Shown: positions 35,374 to 47,201 of the stretch, in pieces
Position numbering within the stretch: position 1 is the stretch's first letter
Layout of the letters: the number at the start of each line of letters is the position of its first letter
Origin: Tigriopus japonicus
Lineage: Eukaryota > Arthropoda > Copepoda > Harpacticoida > Harpacticidae
Direction of reading: 5' to 3'
Assembly (NCBI GenBank): GCA_010645155.1
Contig: CM021319.1
Location: 6,139,330-6,203,329 of the forward strand
Length of the DNA: 64,000 bases
Program-made: the position numbers and the translations under genes
Notes under the pieces: generated by a model
Told to the model about the DNA's origin: nothing
The model's input: only the letters and a program-made list of their open reading frames with translations
The model's database searches: none

Positions 35374-38300
35374 CTAATTGGAATCGGGTTGCAGTTCCCG
35401 TCCAGAGAAGGTCTTATCCATCCAGGATCCTGGGGATGACATCAATTTCTGGACGAATATGGGAAGACTATGAATGGCACTCGGGAGATGATCCATAGCC
35501 TCCTTCATTACTGCCATTGGTAGATGCATCAGATCGTTGTTCTGTTGCTTTTGGGGCCGTGTTGAGCTTGAAGTTTGCTGAGGGGAATTTTTGGGCCTCA
35601 CGGAGGAGTGTGGCGGTAATCGGACGGGGGGAATAAATGATGGCCTTTGAGGTCTGGGCGAGTAAGGTCGTCCAATTTCTGGTCCCTGGGGACGTCGACG
35701 ATTTGCTTGCTGACGAACTCCGCCCTGATTTGGTCGCGAAGGAGAGGGCGCCACAGTTGCCACTCGCTCAGTTGAAATGGACTTCTTGATCATCAAGGGA
35801 ATGTGATGGACACCCATGCCATGAGTCTTATTATGGTGGAATCGGTCTTCGTCGACCTCAAGACGAATGAAATCGGATCCGTATGGGTTGGTGAGATAGT
35901 GCTTTCCATCAGCAGTGGAGATGGGTAAAGAGGGTAAAGGCTGTTGATCTCGATTAGTCGGTCCGCCTAGAGGCCGGTCAGGAAGAGCTCCTTCGATTTC
36001 AAAGGATAGGTCTCCAAATTCAACTCTAATGTTAGATTCAGGCTTAGGCTGATTAATGCTTCCAATAGGTTCAGCCATCGGCTTTTCCTCCTCCTCCTCT
36101 TCCGGTTCTCCTGCTTCGTCTTGATATTCTTGCTCGTCTTCCACTTTCGGACTTTCCGTTTTTCTCTCCTCGCTTTGGCTGCCCTCCGAAAGACCAAAAT
36201 CAGTGAATCCAGGCGAATCAGAATCGTAATAAGCTTCACCACCACTATAATCATAATTGCCCTCATTTGATTCAATATCCGCGTCCATGCCCTCCAACTT
36301 GTATTGTCCAAAAATTGAAGGTGACGGTGGTGGATGTGCCGTTTTCGCCTCCTTAAACAAGGCCAGGGTTGGAGGTCTGGAGGCTGGAAACATTGGATGT
36401 TGTTGGGGTCGCTGATGATTTTGAATTTTTGGCTTTGAAGGCATATCATTAAACTTTTGATATTGATGAAACTGAGGCAACTCGGAATTATCCATGGGAC
36501 GTTTTAGTCGGACATCGTGTTCTTGAAAGACGTGTTTGCCAAAGAAACTATGAGGCTTGGTTCTTGGAATGTTGGCTGGCTGGACAAAATTCACGGGTGG
36601 GATGATTGATGGATTTGGTCGAACAGTGAAGGGTGTTTTGGAGGACTCGTAATGGGAACCACCATTAAATGGTTGAAAGGACGTGAATGGTTTACTTTTG
36701 GACGATGGGACGGGAGATTCCGGAATCTCTCTGTAGGACGCCTCGAAATCGTTGTTAAATTGGGAAGATTGGTGGAAGGTATTACCCGACGAAAAGGCAT
36801 TGGAATGGAAAGAGGGCCCATCTTTCATAACCAAGGGACGGCGTGTAGTAGTAAAAGGGGGTCGAGCAAAATTTTTCAGAGGCTTAAATCGCCTTCTGGT
36901 TGGTTGGACAGCAGGTTTCTGAGGTCTTGGTGTACGGTTGGCATCTGAAGAATAAACGACTCGCCTCGGTGAGGTAGGAATTGGTCTTGAAGGAGTAAAT
37001 TTGGCAATAAAAGGCGTATTTGTGGCGGGTTTCTGATATGCGGGTGGTTGGGATGTGGTTGGAGGCAAGGTTGGAGCTTGAGATGTCGTCGGGACAGCCG
37101 TCGTTGCTGGGACAGTGAAAGGTGTTTGAGGTTTCTGAGTGGTCTTAAACCGGATGGTGAAGGATTCTGGCTTGGCATAAGTAGTGGTAGGCGTGGGAGG
37201 ACGAGCCGTGAATGCGGCTTGATGTCCGGGATACTTATGGTTCGGATGGAAGTAATTTAGATAAGCGTTGTCATAAGGTTTGCGAAGAATTCGCTTTTGT
37301 TCTTGGTTAATCAGGGGCGAATCCAAATCATCAAACAAGGATGTCTGTTCTTCTTTAGAATCGCTGGGTAGATTTTGTTCGGTATCCTCTGGCTCGGGGC
37401 TTTGCCGGCTCGATTGGCCCAAGTAGGAGAACCGTGGCTTGGTAGTAGGAAATGTGGTTTGTCGTCGTCCCACATCGTTTTTATTGCTTTTGTCGTTAGT
37501 ATCATCATTATTATTTAAGTTTAGAACAGTACCGCTGGATTTGAAATCAGATTGCTCCACCGGAGTTCCAAGTTGAAATTTCATAAAGCTGTTCTCCCCC
37601 TTAACATTGAAAACTGAAGGTTGGTTATCATCAAAAAGAGAGGAATCGGTAGCGTCTTTAAAATCGCTGAACACAGCCAGAGACTCAGGATTGCCTTCTT
37701 GGCTTACAAGAGGCTCGGGCTCATCCAAAACGGTTCCAAAACCTTCCTCTCGATGTTCTACGGGAAGAAATATAGATGGAATTTCAGTGGTTGTCGTTGA
37801 AGCGGGCGTCGTTGTCGTTGGTTTTTCGGTCTTTTTGGAGGGTGATTTCTGGAGAGTATCGGCCAATTCTTGTAGATATTCATCATAGTCCTCTAAATAT
37901 TCCTCTTTATATTCAGATTCGTCTCGAAACAACGAAGGCGTCGGTGTCTTGGTCGAAGTCAACGCATCAGGCCTATTAGCAGGTGTTGTTGAGATGAGCC
38001 TTGTTGAAAAATGCTCAAACTCATGGGAATATGGATCTTCGGAGGCGGACTCCTTTTGTGATTCCAACATATCGAATAATGATTTGGTCAACGAAGAATC
38101 AGGTAGATAATTAGCGGTATCAGGTACATCTGAATGCAATGGCTTCGAAGGCAGACCAAAGAGTTTTTTCTCGTCGACTTCAAAGTCACGATTACCTTCC
38201 GCTCGTGTTTTAGCCTTGTTCTGCTTCCGTCCAAAAGAAGATTCATCAAATGAATCCGATGTCAGGAAATTTTCATCCTCTGGTCTGGGGATATCAGGCA

Positions 38301-41300
38301 AGCCAATACCAAAGAGAGAAAGATTGGTTCTGGGTTTGCTCTTCCTACGTTTCTTCTTAGAGGTGAAGCGGAGCTCTGGATTTTCCCTGGGCTCTAATCG
38401 AGTTCGACTTGGCTCAAATTGCTTGGGGGTGTATCTTTGGATCACTGTGGAGTCTCTACTTCTCCAAGTTCCTGTTGTGACGGATGTTGTCGTGGTAGTT
38501 GTCGTACTGGTTGTGGTAGTGGTAGAAGTGGTACTTGTTATAGATGTTGTTGTTGTTGTGGTGGTCGTGGTAGTAGTTGTAGAAGTTGTTGTTTGTGTCG
38601 ATGTGGTACTCTGAGAGGTGGTTGAGGTTGATGGAGTTGACGAGGCCGTGATAATTGAGTAGGTAAACTTATATACATCATCAAAGAAATTTGGTGGAAC
38701 AGTTTCGGAGATGGTCGGATAAGTCGGAAAGGCCTCTCTTGTGGGGCTCTTTGACGTAGTTGTAGATCGTCGAGTGGTGGAAATCCTTTGTGTAGACGTT
38801 CGGGCATTTCCCGTCTCTCGTAACCCTCCTTTAGCGAGCATAAAGTTTTGCAACTCCTGCAGAGACATGCCTTGTAGATCGGGATCACTGGAATCAAAGG
38901 TTTCGGTGCGGGCATTTCCAGTGGGGTGAACGCTTTCTTCGTCAATGTCATTGGAGGCTTGGAACGAGGGTGTGGTGGTGGGCTGTCGAGCTCGAAAATG
39001 TGGTCGTCTTCCACGGCCTGGTCTTGTTGGGCCCACATTCAGTGATCCAGAGGGTCTTCTTCTAACCACCTGTTGTCGATAAATGGTCTCTATTTTAGGC
39101 CTGGGGTTGCTTGTAATTGCCGTCGTTGTCGTTGTAGCAGTAGACGTGGTATCTGTGGTAGTAGTGGTAGTAGTAGAAGTGGTAGACGTGGTAGTTGTAA
39201 TCCTAGCTGTAGATCTAGGAGAAAAAGTGGTTGAGCTGTCGTAGTCAATAATTTTAGAAAAACGAGATCCTGATGTTTGTGTGGCGGTAGTGGGTTGGGA
39301 TTTGGCAGATGCTTCACTTTCCTTGGTGGGTGTTACGCGGTAGGAGTATTTCCTGATAAAAGGAATCGACTTGTTCCCGTCTAGCAATGGTTTGGGAACC
39401 CGTCGTCGCACTGCATATACTGATGGTTGGGGAGGCGAAGGTCGTGTAAAGGGAAACCGGGCTACAGGTGGCCTGGAACAATTGTTGGGATCATCGCAAA
39501 CAACAACAGGAAAAACCTCTTGGTATTTGGATGGGAGAAGACCCTCCGAGCTAATCACTGGTCCTGGTCTTCTTCCTAGTCTCCATTTGTAAGAGGGAAG
39601 CCCTGGTGCGTTTTCATCTGATTCTTCGCTAGATTCTTTTTCTTTTGGTGGAATGGTCACTTTTGCCACATCGACTGGTGCACTACTATAATCCTCGTCC
39701 ACTTCAGCAAAATTTCCTTCCGATGCTTCTTCTCTGTTGAAGGAGTATGCATCTTCATCTTGGTCATCTTTGAAAACACCATAATCACTTTCCGTTGTGG
39801 TCTGGTCCACGGATGCAATGGAATCGGTGGAATCAATTTCATTATCATCCCGCAGACCGAAGCCACCTGTTGTGGCCAAGATTTCTTCAATGGTTGCTGC
39901 AGAGGGTACGGGCTGTTGGCGCTCTCGTTGCTTTTGTTGTTGCTCTTCTGGCTGCGAATCTTGTTCCTCAGCATTTTTCTTGGATCCAAATCCCCCGGAT
40001 CCTCCCTCTCCTCCCAGAAGTTTGTTTTTATCCGAATCGTCGATCAATTTGAACATGAGAGAGGATGTACGTGACAAACTCTCAGAGAGCATCTCGAACG
40101 GTGTGGATAAGAAACGGCCTTCGCGGCTGAAAAAGAAAACAAGAACCATAAATAACAAGAAAAATATGGATAATCTGCATTCATCTGCTCTAGTTGATTT
40201 GGTTCCAATTAACTAAAGATAGAAAGAAAACATTGATTTTGCGGTATATGTTGCGAATACTGTTTGGAAATCACCATCTGCATATTATACTAAGTGATTG
40301 GCCACATGCCCCACCAATGATTAACAATCGCAAATATCTAAATGGCCAAGAGCCATCACCATCTGGACTGATTTCAAATTTGTTCAGCACATGCACGAGG
40401 AAAGCAAAGCGCAAGAATGCAAAAAGGGTTGCGTACAATGTAAATCTATTCCACTAGAGCGATTAATGGACCACAAAACACGAAAGATTCCATCAAACCA
40501 CAAGTCTTTACAGTCTACCCGTGACCAACTAGAGAAGCCTTGCTGCATATAATCTCTCTCTCGCTCGATCTCTATGAACGTACATCCATTTTTTATGGAT
40601 GACCTAACACTCAGTGTTAAGGTGAGAAATTCGCTCTCATTGGTTTCCTATCAATGAAATGGCGAGGAGGAGACAGGAAAATGAATTGATAACTAACCGC
40701 CATTAAGGGATTGTGTCATCTTCCTCGTTGATGATCTCGTTTATGAAAAGATTTTTTTAACAGAAAGTGCCGACAGTTTTATCAGCCACGAATGGTGGTT
40801 GCTTGAAAAAAATGCCGAAATGATCGAAACGACGTACGAGAGAAATCAAGCTCAAGCCCTTTGAAAATGTTCCTTGGATTAAAAAAACATATCACACCTG
40901 TCATCGATCACAAGATAACAAAAGTGGTTTTAGGTGGCTACTGATTGAACATGAACACTTCGGTTACAGTTGGCACTGTGTTTCGAGATGTCCTCAAAAT
41001 GCTTTTCTACACTTTTGTTTTGTCAAAGAAACTTTAGAAACTTTCTGTTCTGTAACACGGCTTGCATCCGAAACATCACAACCACCACCACAACCATCAT
41101 CATTTCGAACTTGGACGTTGATTATCGAGAGACTTCTTCGAACTCCGATCATGTCTTGAAGCATCAGCTGGACATGAACCGAAATCGAGCTCGAACAGAA
41201 AAACTGGGAGCATCTGAGCAGGGGGATGGTACAGTAAATGGAATCGCACTAATACGGGTATACAGTACACATTTCTCTCGGAAATTTGAGAACGGGCAAT

Positions 41301-41516
41301 TAGGGGCATCCATCCTATTGTTTGCTCTGGTTTTCACCCCTTGTTCTGATGACTGGCGGTATGAAGACGGGAGAATTTTTACGCATCAGTCTCCGTTCAA
41401 CATGTTCTATGTTGATTTCTATTTCAAAGCAATACCAGCCAATCTTACCTGTCAGACGGTAAATCTAACTTTTGACAATATGCTGGCGTAAGGAGAACTG
41501 GTAAAACAGTCAACAT
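35374..41516 (-). CDS. Giant secreted mucin-like Thr/Pro/Ser-rich protein (two exons)
   Basis: Unrecognised family; probably extracellular. Exon 1 (41516-41449) begins with an ATG and encodes a signal-peptide-like MLTVLPVLLTPAYC followed by QKLDLPSD, then a strong donor CAG/GTAAGA. Exon 2 (40126-35374) follows a strong acceptor (TTTTCTTTTTCAG). Phase 2 joins exactly, giving 4821 nt and 1606 residues. The large exon has no ATG at its start, so the extra exon is required. Order: acidic/Gln-rich N-terminus, a short cysteine pair (VVCDDPNNCSR), then basic and Thr-rich stretches including runs of 15-30 mostly Thr residues, a His/Pro/Gln-rich middle, an acidic segment (EEEEEEKP) and a more ordered C-terminus (PIFVQKLMSSPGSWMD). 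Dense Thr/Ser/Pro suggests heavy O-glycosylation. No chitin-binding or other cysteine-rich domain is visible. Its architecture parallels the secreted protein at 1525-7163. Confidence 0.75.
40127..41448 (-). other. Intron 1 of the giant secreted-protein gene
   Basis: The 1.3-kb GT-AG intron separates the signal-peptide exon from the large exon. It contains a plus-strand ORF (40970-41491) that overlaps the signal exon in antisense and has no recognisable motif. Confidence 0.65.
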
Positions 41517-43107
41517 GAGTGACATCACGACCAAGAATGAGTTCCATGATTTGCTTCGGCACGAGCTCATTGTGTTAGGCTCACTTGGGCTTATCATTTT
41601 GATTTCAAATTTGGGTCCCTAAAACCACTCCAGGTGGTTGTTGCACTTTTCTCGAAGGGGCCTTTCCCCTGGAGGAGTTTGATTCTACCTCACCAAAGAG
41701 TCAAAGACTTTCAGAGCCCACACTTGTTATACTGGCAGATCCCAATAAAACACCACAGAGCATTGAAAGTGTTTCTTGAGTGTTCTCCACTCCTAAGACT
41801 CGACTGACGCTTGAATCCAGCTTTCAACGCATGAATTCCAATTCCCCTCAATGACGTCTCGGGATGAACCACCGACTAGCTAGCTGTCACTTGACGGCGA
41901 ATCGCGCTCGGGAAGACGGCCTCTTGGCTGGCTTTGAATTAGTAGGGCATCGGGAGATTCGCCTGACCATTCGAGAACGTGAAGATCGAGAGGAGCCAGA
42001 AAAATCAGACTCCTTTTCACACGGCGAGCTTCCTATGTACACTTCCAGAGGATGGCTAGTGGTCCTTCTCGGGGGTTTGCGTCAATCCCGAAGGTATCTG
42101 AGGAGAGCGTATACGTACGAAAACCAGACGAAGGGGGGGGGGGATATCCACGACGCCGACTACTCGGGGATTCTACTCTTGCCATGCAATTCGGAATCAT
42201 CTGTAATTCTGTATGCTGTGACTGCCGAACGAGAGGCTCTTCGCTTGCTTCTTTCTCCCTTTCCGCGTACAATCGCATTTTTCCGCCATATGGTCCTCAT
42301 TCCATCTTCGCTTTCGGCTTCTATTCGAAGGGAATTTGAACATAAACCAAAAATAAGGCTGGTAGATTTATGCGCTAGAAAAGAAAAAAAAGTCTAGGAG
42401 AGAATCTCTCCTCCCTAAAACAACATATGCAAGTGCAATCATCAACTTGAGTGAGTGGGTACAGCTAGCGTCTCTAGGTACAGCTAGTGTTCAACATCCG
42501 CGAATGCCAAGCACTACCAGACTGACTTTCAATGTGCACAAGGACTCGGAGACTTGAACGATGACAATCGAATTATGAAGGAGCTATGAGGAGAACTCAA
42601 TATTCTTGAATGAGATGGGAATAATGAAAGAAAAAAAGAGTAGAAATCTGGCTCAAGGTCCCCAAAGACTTGTCACGATTAGCCTTCCAGTGAGGAGTAA
42701 GTGTTTCAAACTCAAAATAAGTTAAATGCATTTCTGGACTATTCATCACCCCTTGTCCCTGTTTCGCCCAAACTTGGTCCGAACTCTTGAAAAAGTAGGA
42801 CGCAACAACTAGTGTATCATTACTTCATCGAACTTGATGAAAAAGGATTGAACGTACTTTTTTGTTTTTTATCGGACTCAAAAACAAGCGTGTAAAAAGA
42901 GTATGGAAGAGAACATACAGCCGTATGTGATCCGTTTGCTAAATACACACGAAAATAAAAAAACCCAACCACTTTTGTCGTTGCACTCGTCCCTCCCGGC
43001 CAAGTTTAAAAACCGCATTCCAAATGTCATCTCCATTACTAAAATTTGAATTGAACCAGTGTCCACGTCACAAGAAACTCCTCATGACATGATGAAGTAT
43101 GATAAAG
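41517..43107. other. Upstream of the giant secreted-protein gene; nothing firm
   Basis: A 177-codon plus-strand ORF (41864-42397) has overlapping ORFs in other frames and no recognisable motif; I do not call it. The promoter of the minus-strand gene should lie at the left of this stretch. Confidence 0.4.
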
Positions 43108-43265
43108 CATAGATTTCTTGACACTGGATGGCAGACGACCGCTTGGTTGGTTGGAAAAACAGTACAATAAACCGGTTTGTGATCAATTCCCAGGAGACTG
43201 TTCAATGTACTAATTTACCAACCAAGCGGTCGGTCGTACGACATCCAGTAGTCAAGATATCTATG
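43108..43265. mobile_element. Small MITE with long TIRs and 7-bp target duplication
   Basis: A 158-bp element has inverted ends CATAGATTTCTTGAC and GTCAAGATATCTATG, continuing inward through CTGGATG, ACGACCGCTTGGTTGGT and complement, so most of the element is a hairpin. Direct repeats GATAAAG flank it (43101-43107, 43266-43272). A solo arm of the same family is at 15523-15580. Confidence 0.75.
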
Positions 43266-44671
43266 GATAAAGTCGAGAGTTCTGGTTTTTCCATTCTGAA
43301 AGGGTCACATTTCAGCATTTTATAGATCAATTCTGGGGGGTAGTTTTGAGACAAAACATAATCGGAGCCCCTTGCCTGGTACACTGTGACCGTAAAGATC
43401 TCGCCCGATCTTGTCATTTGTCCTTCTCATGCTTTTGCATCTTTGTTAATCAATAATCATGACTTCAGATTGGACATATTGAAAGAGACATATGTACAGT
43501 TTTGGATAAGCACCATCGGATCTGAACCACATACTAAGAAATCCACTTCACACCATCAAAATCGCCAAAAAGTGAGTAAACGCGAAGATTAAGTGTTAAG
43601 TTCAAAAAATTGTAGCCATTGTAGATGATTTTTAGATAATGATGAGTTCAGACAAGCTTGAAAAGTATGTTTTGGACACAAGATCTGCTCAAAAACCTAA
43701 ACTATGCTCTAAAAATCTGCAAATACGATTCAAAGTCAGAATGTATGCTCTGTAAGTCCAAAATTAACCTTTAGTTATTAAAACGTTCCAAGACTTGAAT
43801 TGAAATCCAAAGCAAAGTCACCATTTGACATATTACCGTCGTTCCATGAAGTGCTCAAGGAAAAAAAGCATAAACCGACGAATTTGGTAAATTTTTTAAT
43901 AATGCAGTAATATTTGAGCAAAAGATTAACGAATTTTATAGAATTAATCTGGTGAACAGAGGAAATATTACCTAGAGTCAAGACAAAATCTCCCGGAGGC
44001 TTACATGGAGTTTATCCTATGGGGGCCGTAACTTTCAAGTTAGGGTGCGAGATGGTTCACTCGTTGAATGGAAGTACGTAGAGTAGGAAGGAGATGGAGC
44101 ATTAAACTGCAAAGAAATATTCTTGCTGATTAATCTAAGATTGAATCTTGAAATTATAAAAAGGCTAATGTTCGGAACAGATTACAGACTATCCCGAGGC
44201 TCTTTTGATCTCGGGATTGAAAAGAAAATGTTTTTAGTCAGTTTGATAGCAAAAAATATACAAAGTCCCACACAGGAGTGTTAGATCGGGCGATTCAATC
44301 ATAAGAAATTGAATTGCAAACCATTCCGAAAAGAACAAGACATACAGTAAACCTCATTAAAATGTGACAGATCGAAAAACTTAAGTAAAATGTGTGGTTT
44401 TCTTCCTTCATAGCCTTTGGTCTATGATTAGTGATTACAGAAGACAAAAAAAACACTATCGAACGCGGTGTTTTGATTTTTAGGGTAGACCATGACAAGT
44501 TCAACGATGGTTACTTTTAAGAACAAGCTTTTACCGTTTTTTTTATAAACTTTCAAATCAATTGATTGTCCAATTTCAAGCAACTGTTGATCTAAATTTT
44601 CAATCGGGAGCTAAAGTGAATTAAAAGTGGTTTGGTACTCGATATTTTCCAAAAAACTACATGTAGTTGTA
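43266..44671. other. Intergenic, nothing recognised
   Basis: Only short unrelated ORFs, the largest about 70 codons. AT-rich. Confidence 0.4.
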
Positions 44672-45156
44672 CAGGGTGTACCTTCTAAATTAAGACCGAA
44701 AGTTTCCTGCCTTTAGTGCGCTGGCATATTTTTAGTTTCACACTTTTTGTGCAAACAAAATGTTTTGTGCAAGATAAACGGCAAGACATCTTGTTTTCAA
44801 CAATATTTTGTAAGACAATTTTAAATGCGCGAAAATGGCCTCTGAACTTCATGCTCCTCCAACATGATGGGGCTCCTCGACATACCGCACTGATTGGGCA
44901 AAGTTATTGAGAAGATGACTTTTTTTTATTTTTGAGGCAAGGATGAATGTCCTCGTTCATGGCTGTGCTGATGCTGCAGTTAGTAGGTTGAAGGCCGTGG
45001 CGAAGACCAAAGGTGGCCATTTTGAAAATTGACCTTTTTTGGTCTACGTAAGGCATCTGGGATTGTAATACCGGTAATGTGACAATAGAATTGATTGAAT
45101 GGATAATATGTGAGTTATGAGACAGAACCGAGGTTCAGTTTAACTGGTGCACCCTG
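44672..45156 (+). mobile_element. Tc1/mariner relic with internal deletion
   Basis: The ends are inverted repeats CAGGGTGTACC and GGTGCACCCTG, flanked by TA dinucleotides as in Tc1/mariner. Inside, a frame around 44850-44910 encodes LLQHDGAPRHTA, matching the catalytic-domain motif of mariner-type transposases. A second piece at 44942-45034 encodes the C-terminal tail ending GGHFEN. Most of the transposase is deleted or out of frame, so it is inactive. Confidence 0.8.
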
Positions 45157-47201
45157 TACAATAGGAAAAAAATAAGAAAATGAAAAACATTTTCTCTTGG
45201 ACTCTATATTTAGATGTAACTTAATTTTTTCGGACTTAAGATTTTCATTGAAAAGCTGGAAACAAAAATGTGGGACAGACCGCTTGATTGTCCATGATCA
45301 TCAGCCATAAAAAATTTCAAAAAAAATCGTGCTTTAACATCATTCTGAGTATGCTCTTGAATAGAAAAGAAGTTTATGCCCATTTATTTTCTTCTTGAAT
45401 TTACAAACAATCGTTGTATAAACCACATGAATTGATACACGGTTTTGATGACATAATGAGAAATCTCAGAGAATCCGTGTTCATTTCCACTGCGCAAAGA
45501 CAAGCTATAGAGATAGACTGTGTTGAAGAATTGCGCGAGCCAAGAAGCGAGTAATTAAAACGGAATTCAATCCAGCAGGACCCGGCGGTTTCTTGACAAA
45601 AGTGATGGGAGTACTGGGCACAAAAGAAAGAACTCCGAGAACCGAGAAGATTATTAGCCGATTGAGTTGGCTAGATCACGACAAGATAGGTGATCATGAC
45701 GACAGGCGACGAAAATGGGAGCGAAGAAGAAGAAAAAGGACGAGGATGATGATGATGATGATGATTTAGATGATGACGCCGATGACGCAAGACCATTCTT
45801 TCGTGGCTCACAATACAGATTTGTTATTTGCTTTTCAATTGTAAATCTCGAGGTCGATCCTCTTCGGACAAACAAGTGCTCAGGGGCTTTTTAAATGTAG
45901 TTTATTCTTCGAGTCTGCTCACTTGAATAGCAATGATCAATAGTGTGATGATTGTGACGGTTGTCATTCGAGCCAGAAGAAATGGTAGTAAAAAGAGGTA
46001 GCGACCATTGTTTGACTTTGGATCTAGTTCATTCTTGACCATTGAAAGGTAGAGGAAAAATATGAAAGAATCCACAATGGCATAAATCTACCTACCAACC
46101 ACCTTGAATTCGAAACTATTTTTTTCAGTGTCGAACACCAACAGATTCTGGGCATTGTTCCGTCCGACAAGATGAAAGGATTTCTTTTTGGTGACTGAAT
46201 CAACTTGCCCTTGGCATAGAATGCATTAAACTAAGGCATTTTATAAAACGCACATTCAAGTACATCTGACTTGAAACACGAGAAGAGGCCCTTTTACCAG
46301 TGCTCCATATGGTGGTGGGTCCACTCCGTCCATTATTCAAAACGCTGGAATGTCAGAGCCTCTTGGACATAAAGCACGACAAGATGAAGCGAAAATTATT
46401 GGCTACGAAATCCCACGAACAAATGGTAAAACAAAAACAGAAGGCTCTTTTACTATTTCAAGCACCACACCAACCGACCGATGGTGTAATCATACTGGGG
46501 AGACAAAAGGTGGGAGGACGAGGAAGCAAAGGGTTGGCAAATGGTGTCCCCTCAATCTCGTTCCTCCTTCCTCGAGAGGTTTGCCAAAATGTGCCGTGCA
46601 TAACCTAACTTAATCAAGTCGTTCAGGTGTAATCCAGCCAGCAGTTACCTAACCCGAATTTTTTTCCCTAACAAGAGCTCACTTTCTACGGCGAAAAAAC
46701 ATGTTGAGAGGTAGGTAGACCGGCAATTACACATGTCTTTTATCGCCATGAGGGAAATCAGGATTTATCCACACGCCAAGCGAATCATCAGGTACAAGCG
46801 TCAATTGACACCTGCAATTGTGCATCCTCATCAGGTTTTCCTTCTGACGAACGAATTTGGATTCCCGATTTCCTCGTGCTTTACATAATTGGGAGAGAAG
46901 CGTTCGAGACAATCGAGAAATTGCTTCACCGGCGAATTGTTCATTTTCCCTACGTTAAGAATTGCCAAAGGAATGAAGTGGGTAAAGTAAGGCAAAGTAC
47001 ACGTTCAACCTCAACCTGACAAAAACTTTCGGAGATGAAGGTAGTTGGTCGTCAAGATGAAGAGATTCTTTCATTTGTCATGTCAAGTCATGCGGGAAAA
47101 AAGATTTCAAATTACTCATGTCCATAGTAAACGTAGGGTATTAGGAAATAATCCTATCAAACAACCTTTTCAATGATTATTCAAGAGTGGTTATTTAGGC
47201 T
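45157..47201. other. Intergenic, nothing firm
   Basis: There is a short (GAT)n run near 45746-45768. Two overlapping 90-100-codon plus-strand ORFs (46300-46613) have no recognisable motif. No gene is supported. Confidence 0.4.

Noticed and set aside
38216..38614. Val-rich plus-strand ORF
   Set aside because: Antisense of the poly-Thr codons of the giant secreted protein.
41864..42397. 177-codon plus-strand ORF
   Set aside because: Competing ORFs in other frames, no domain, includes a poly-Gly/G-run; no coding support.
46300..46613. Two overlapping 87- to 102-codon plus-strand ORFs
   Set aside because: Different frames over the same DNA, no motif, no splice sites that would connect them to a gene.
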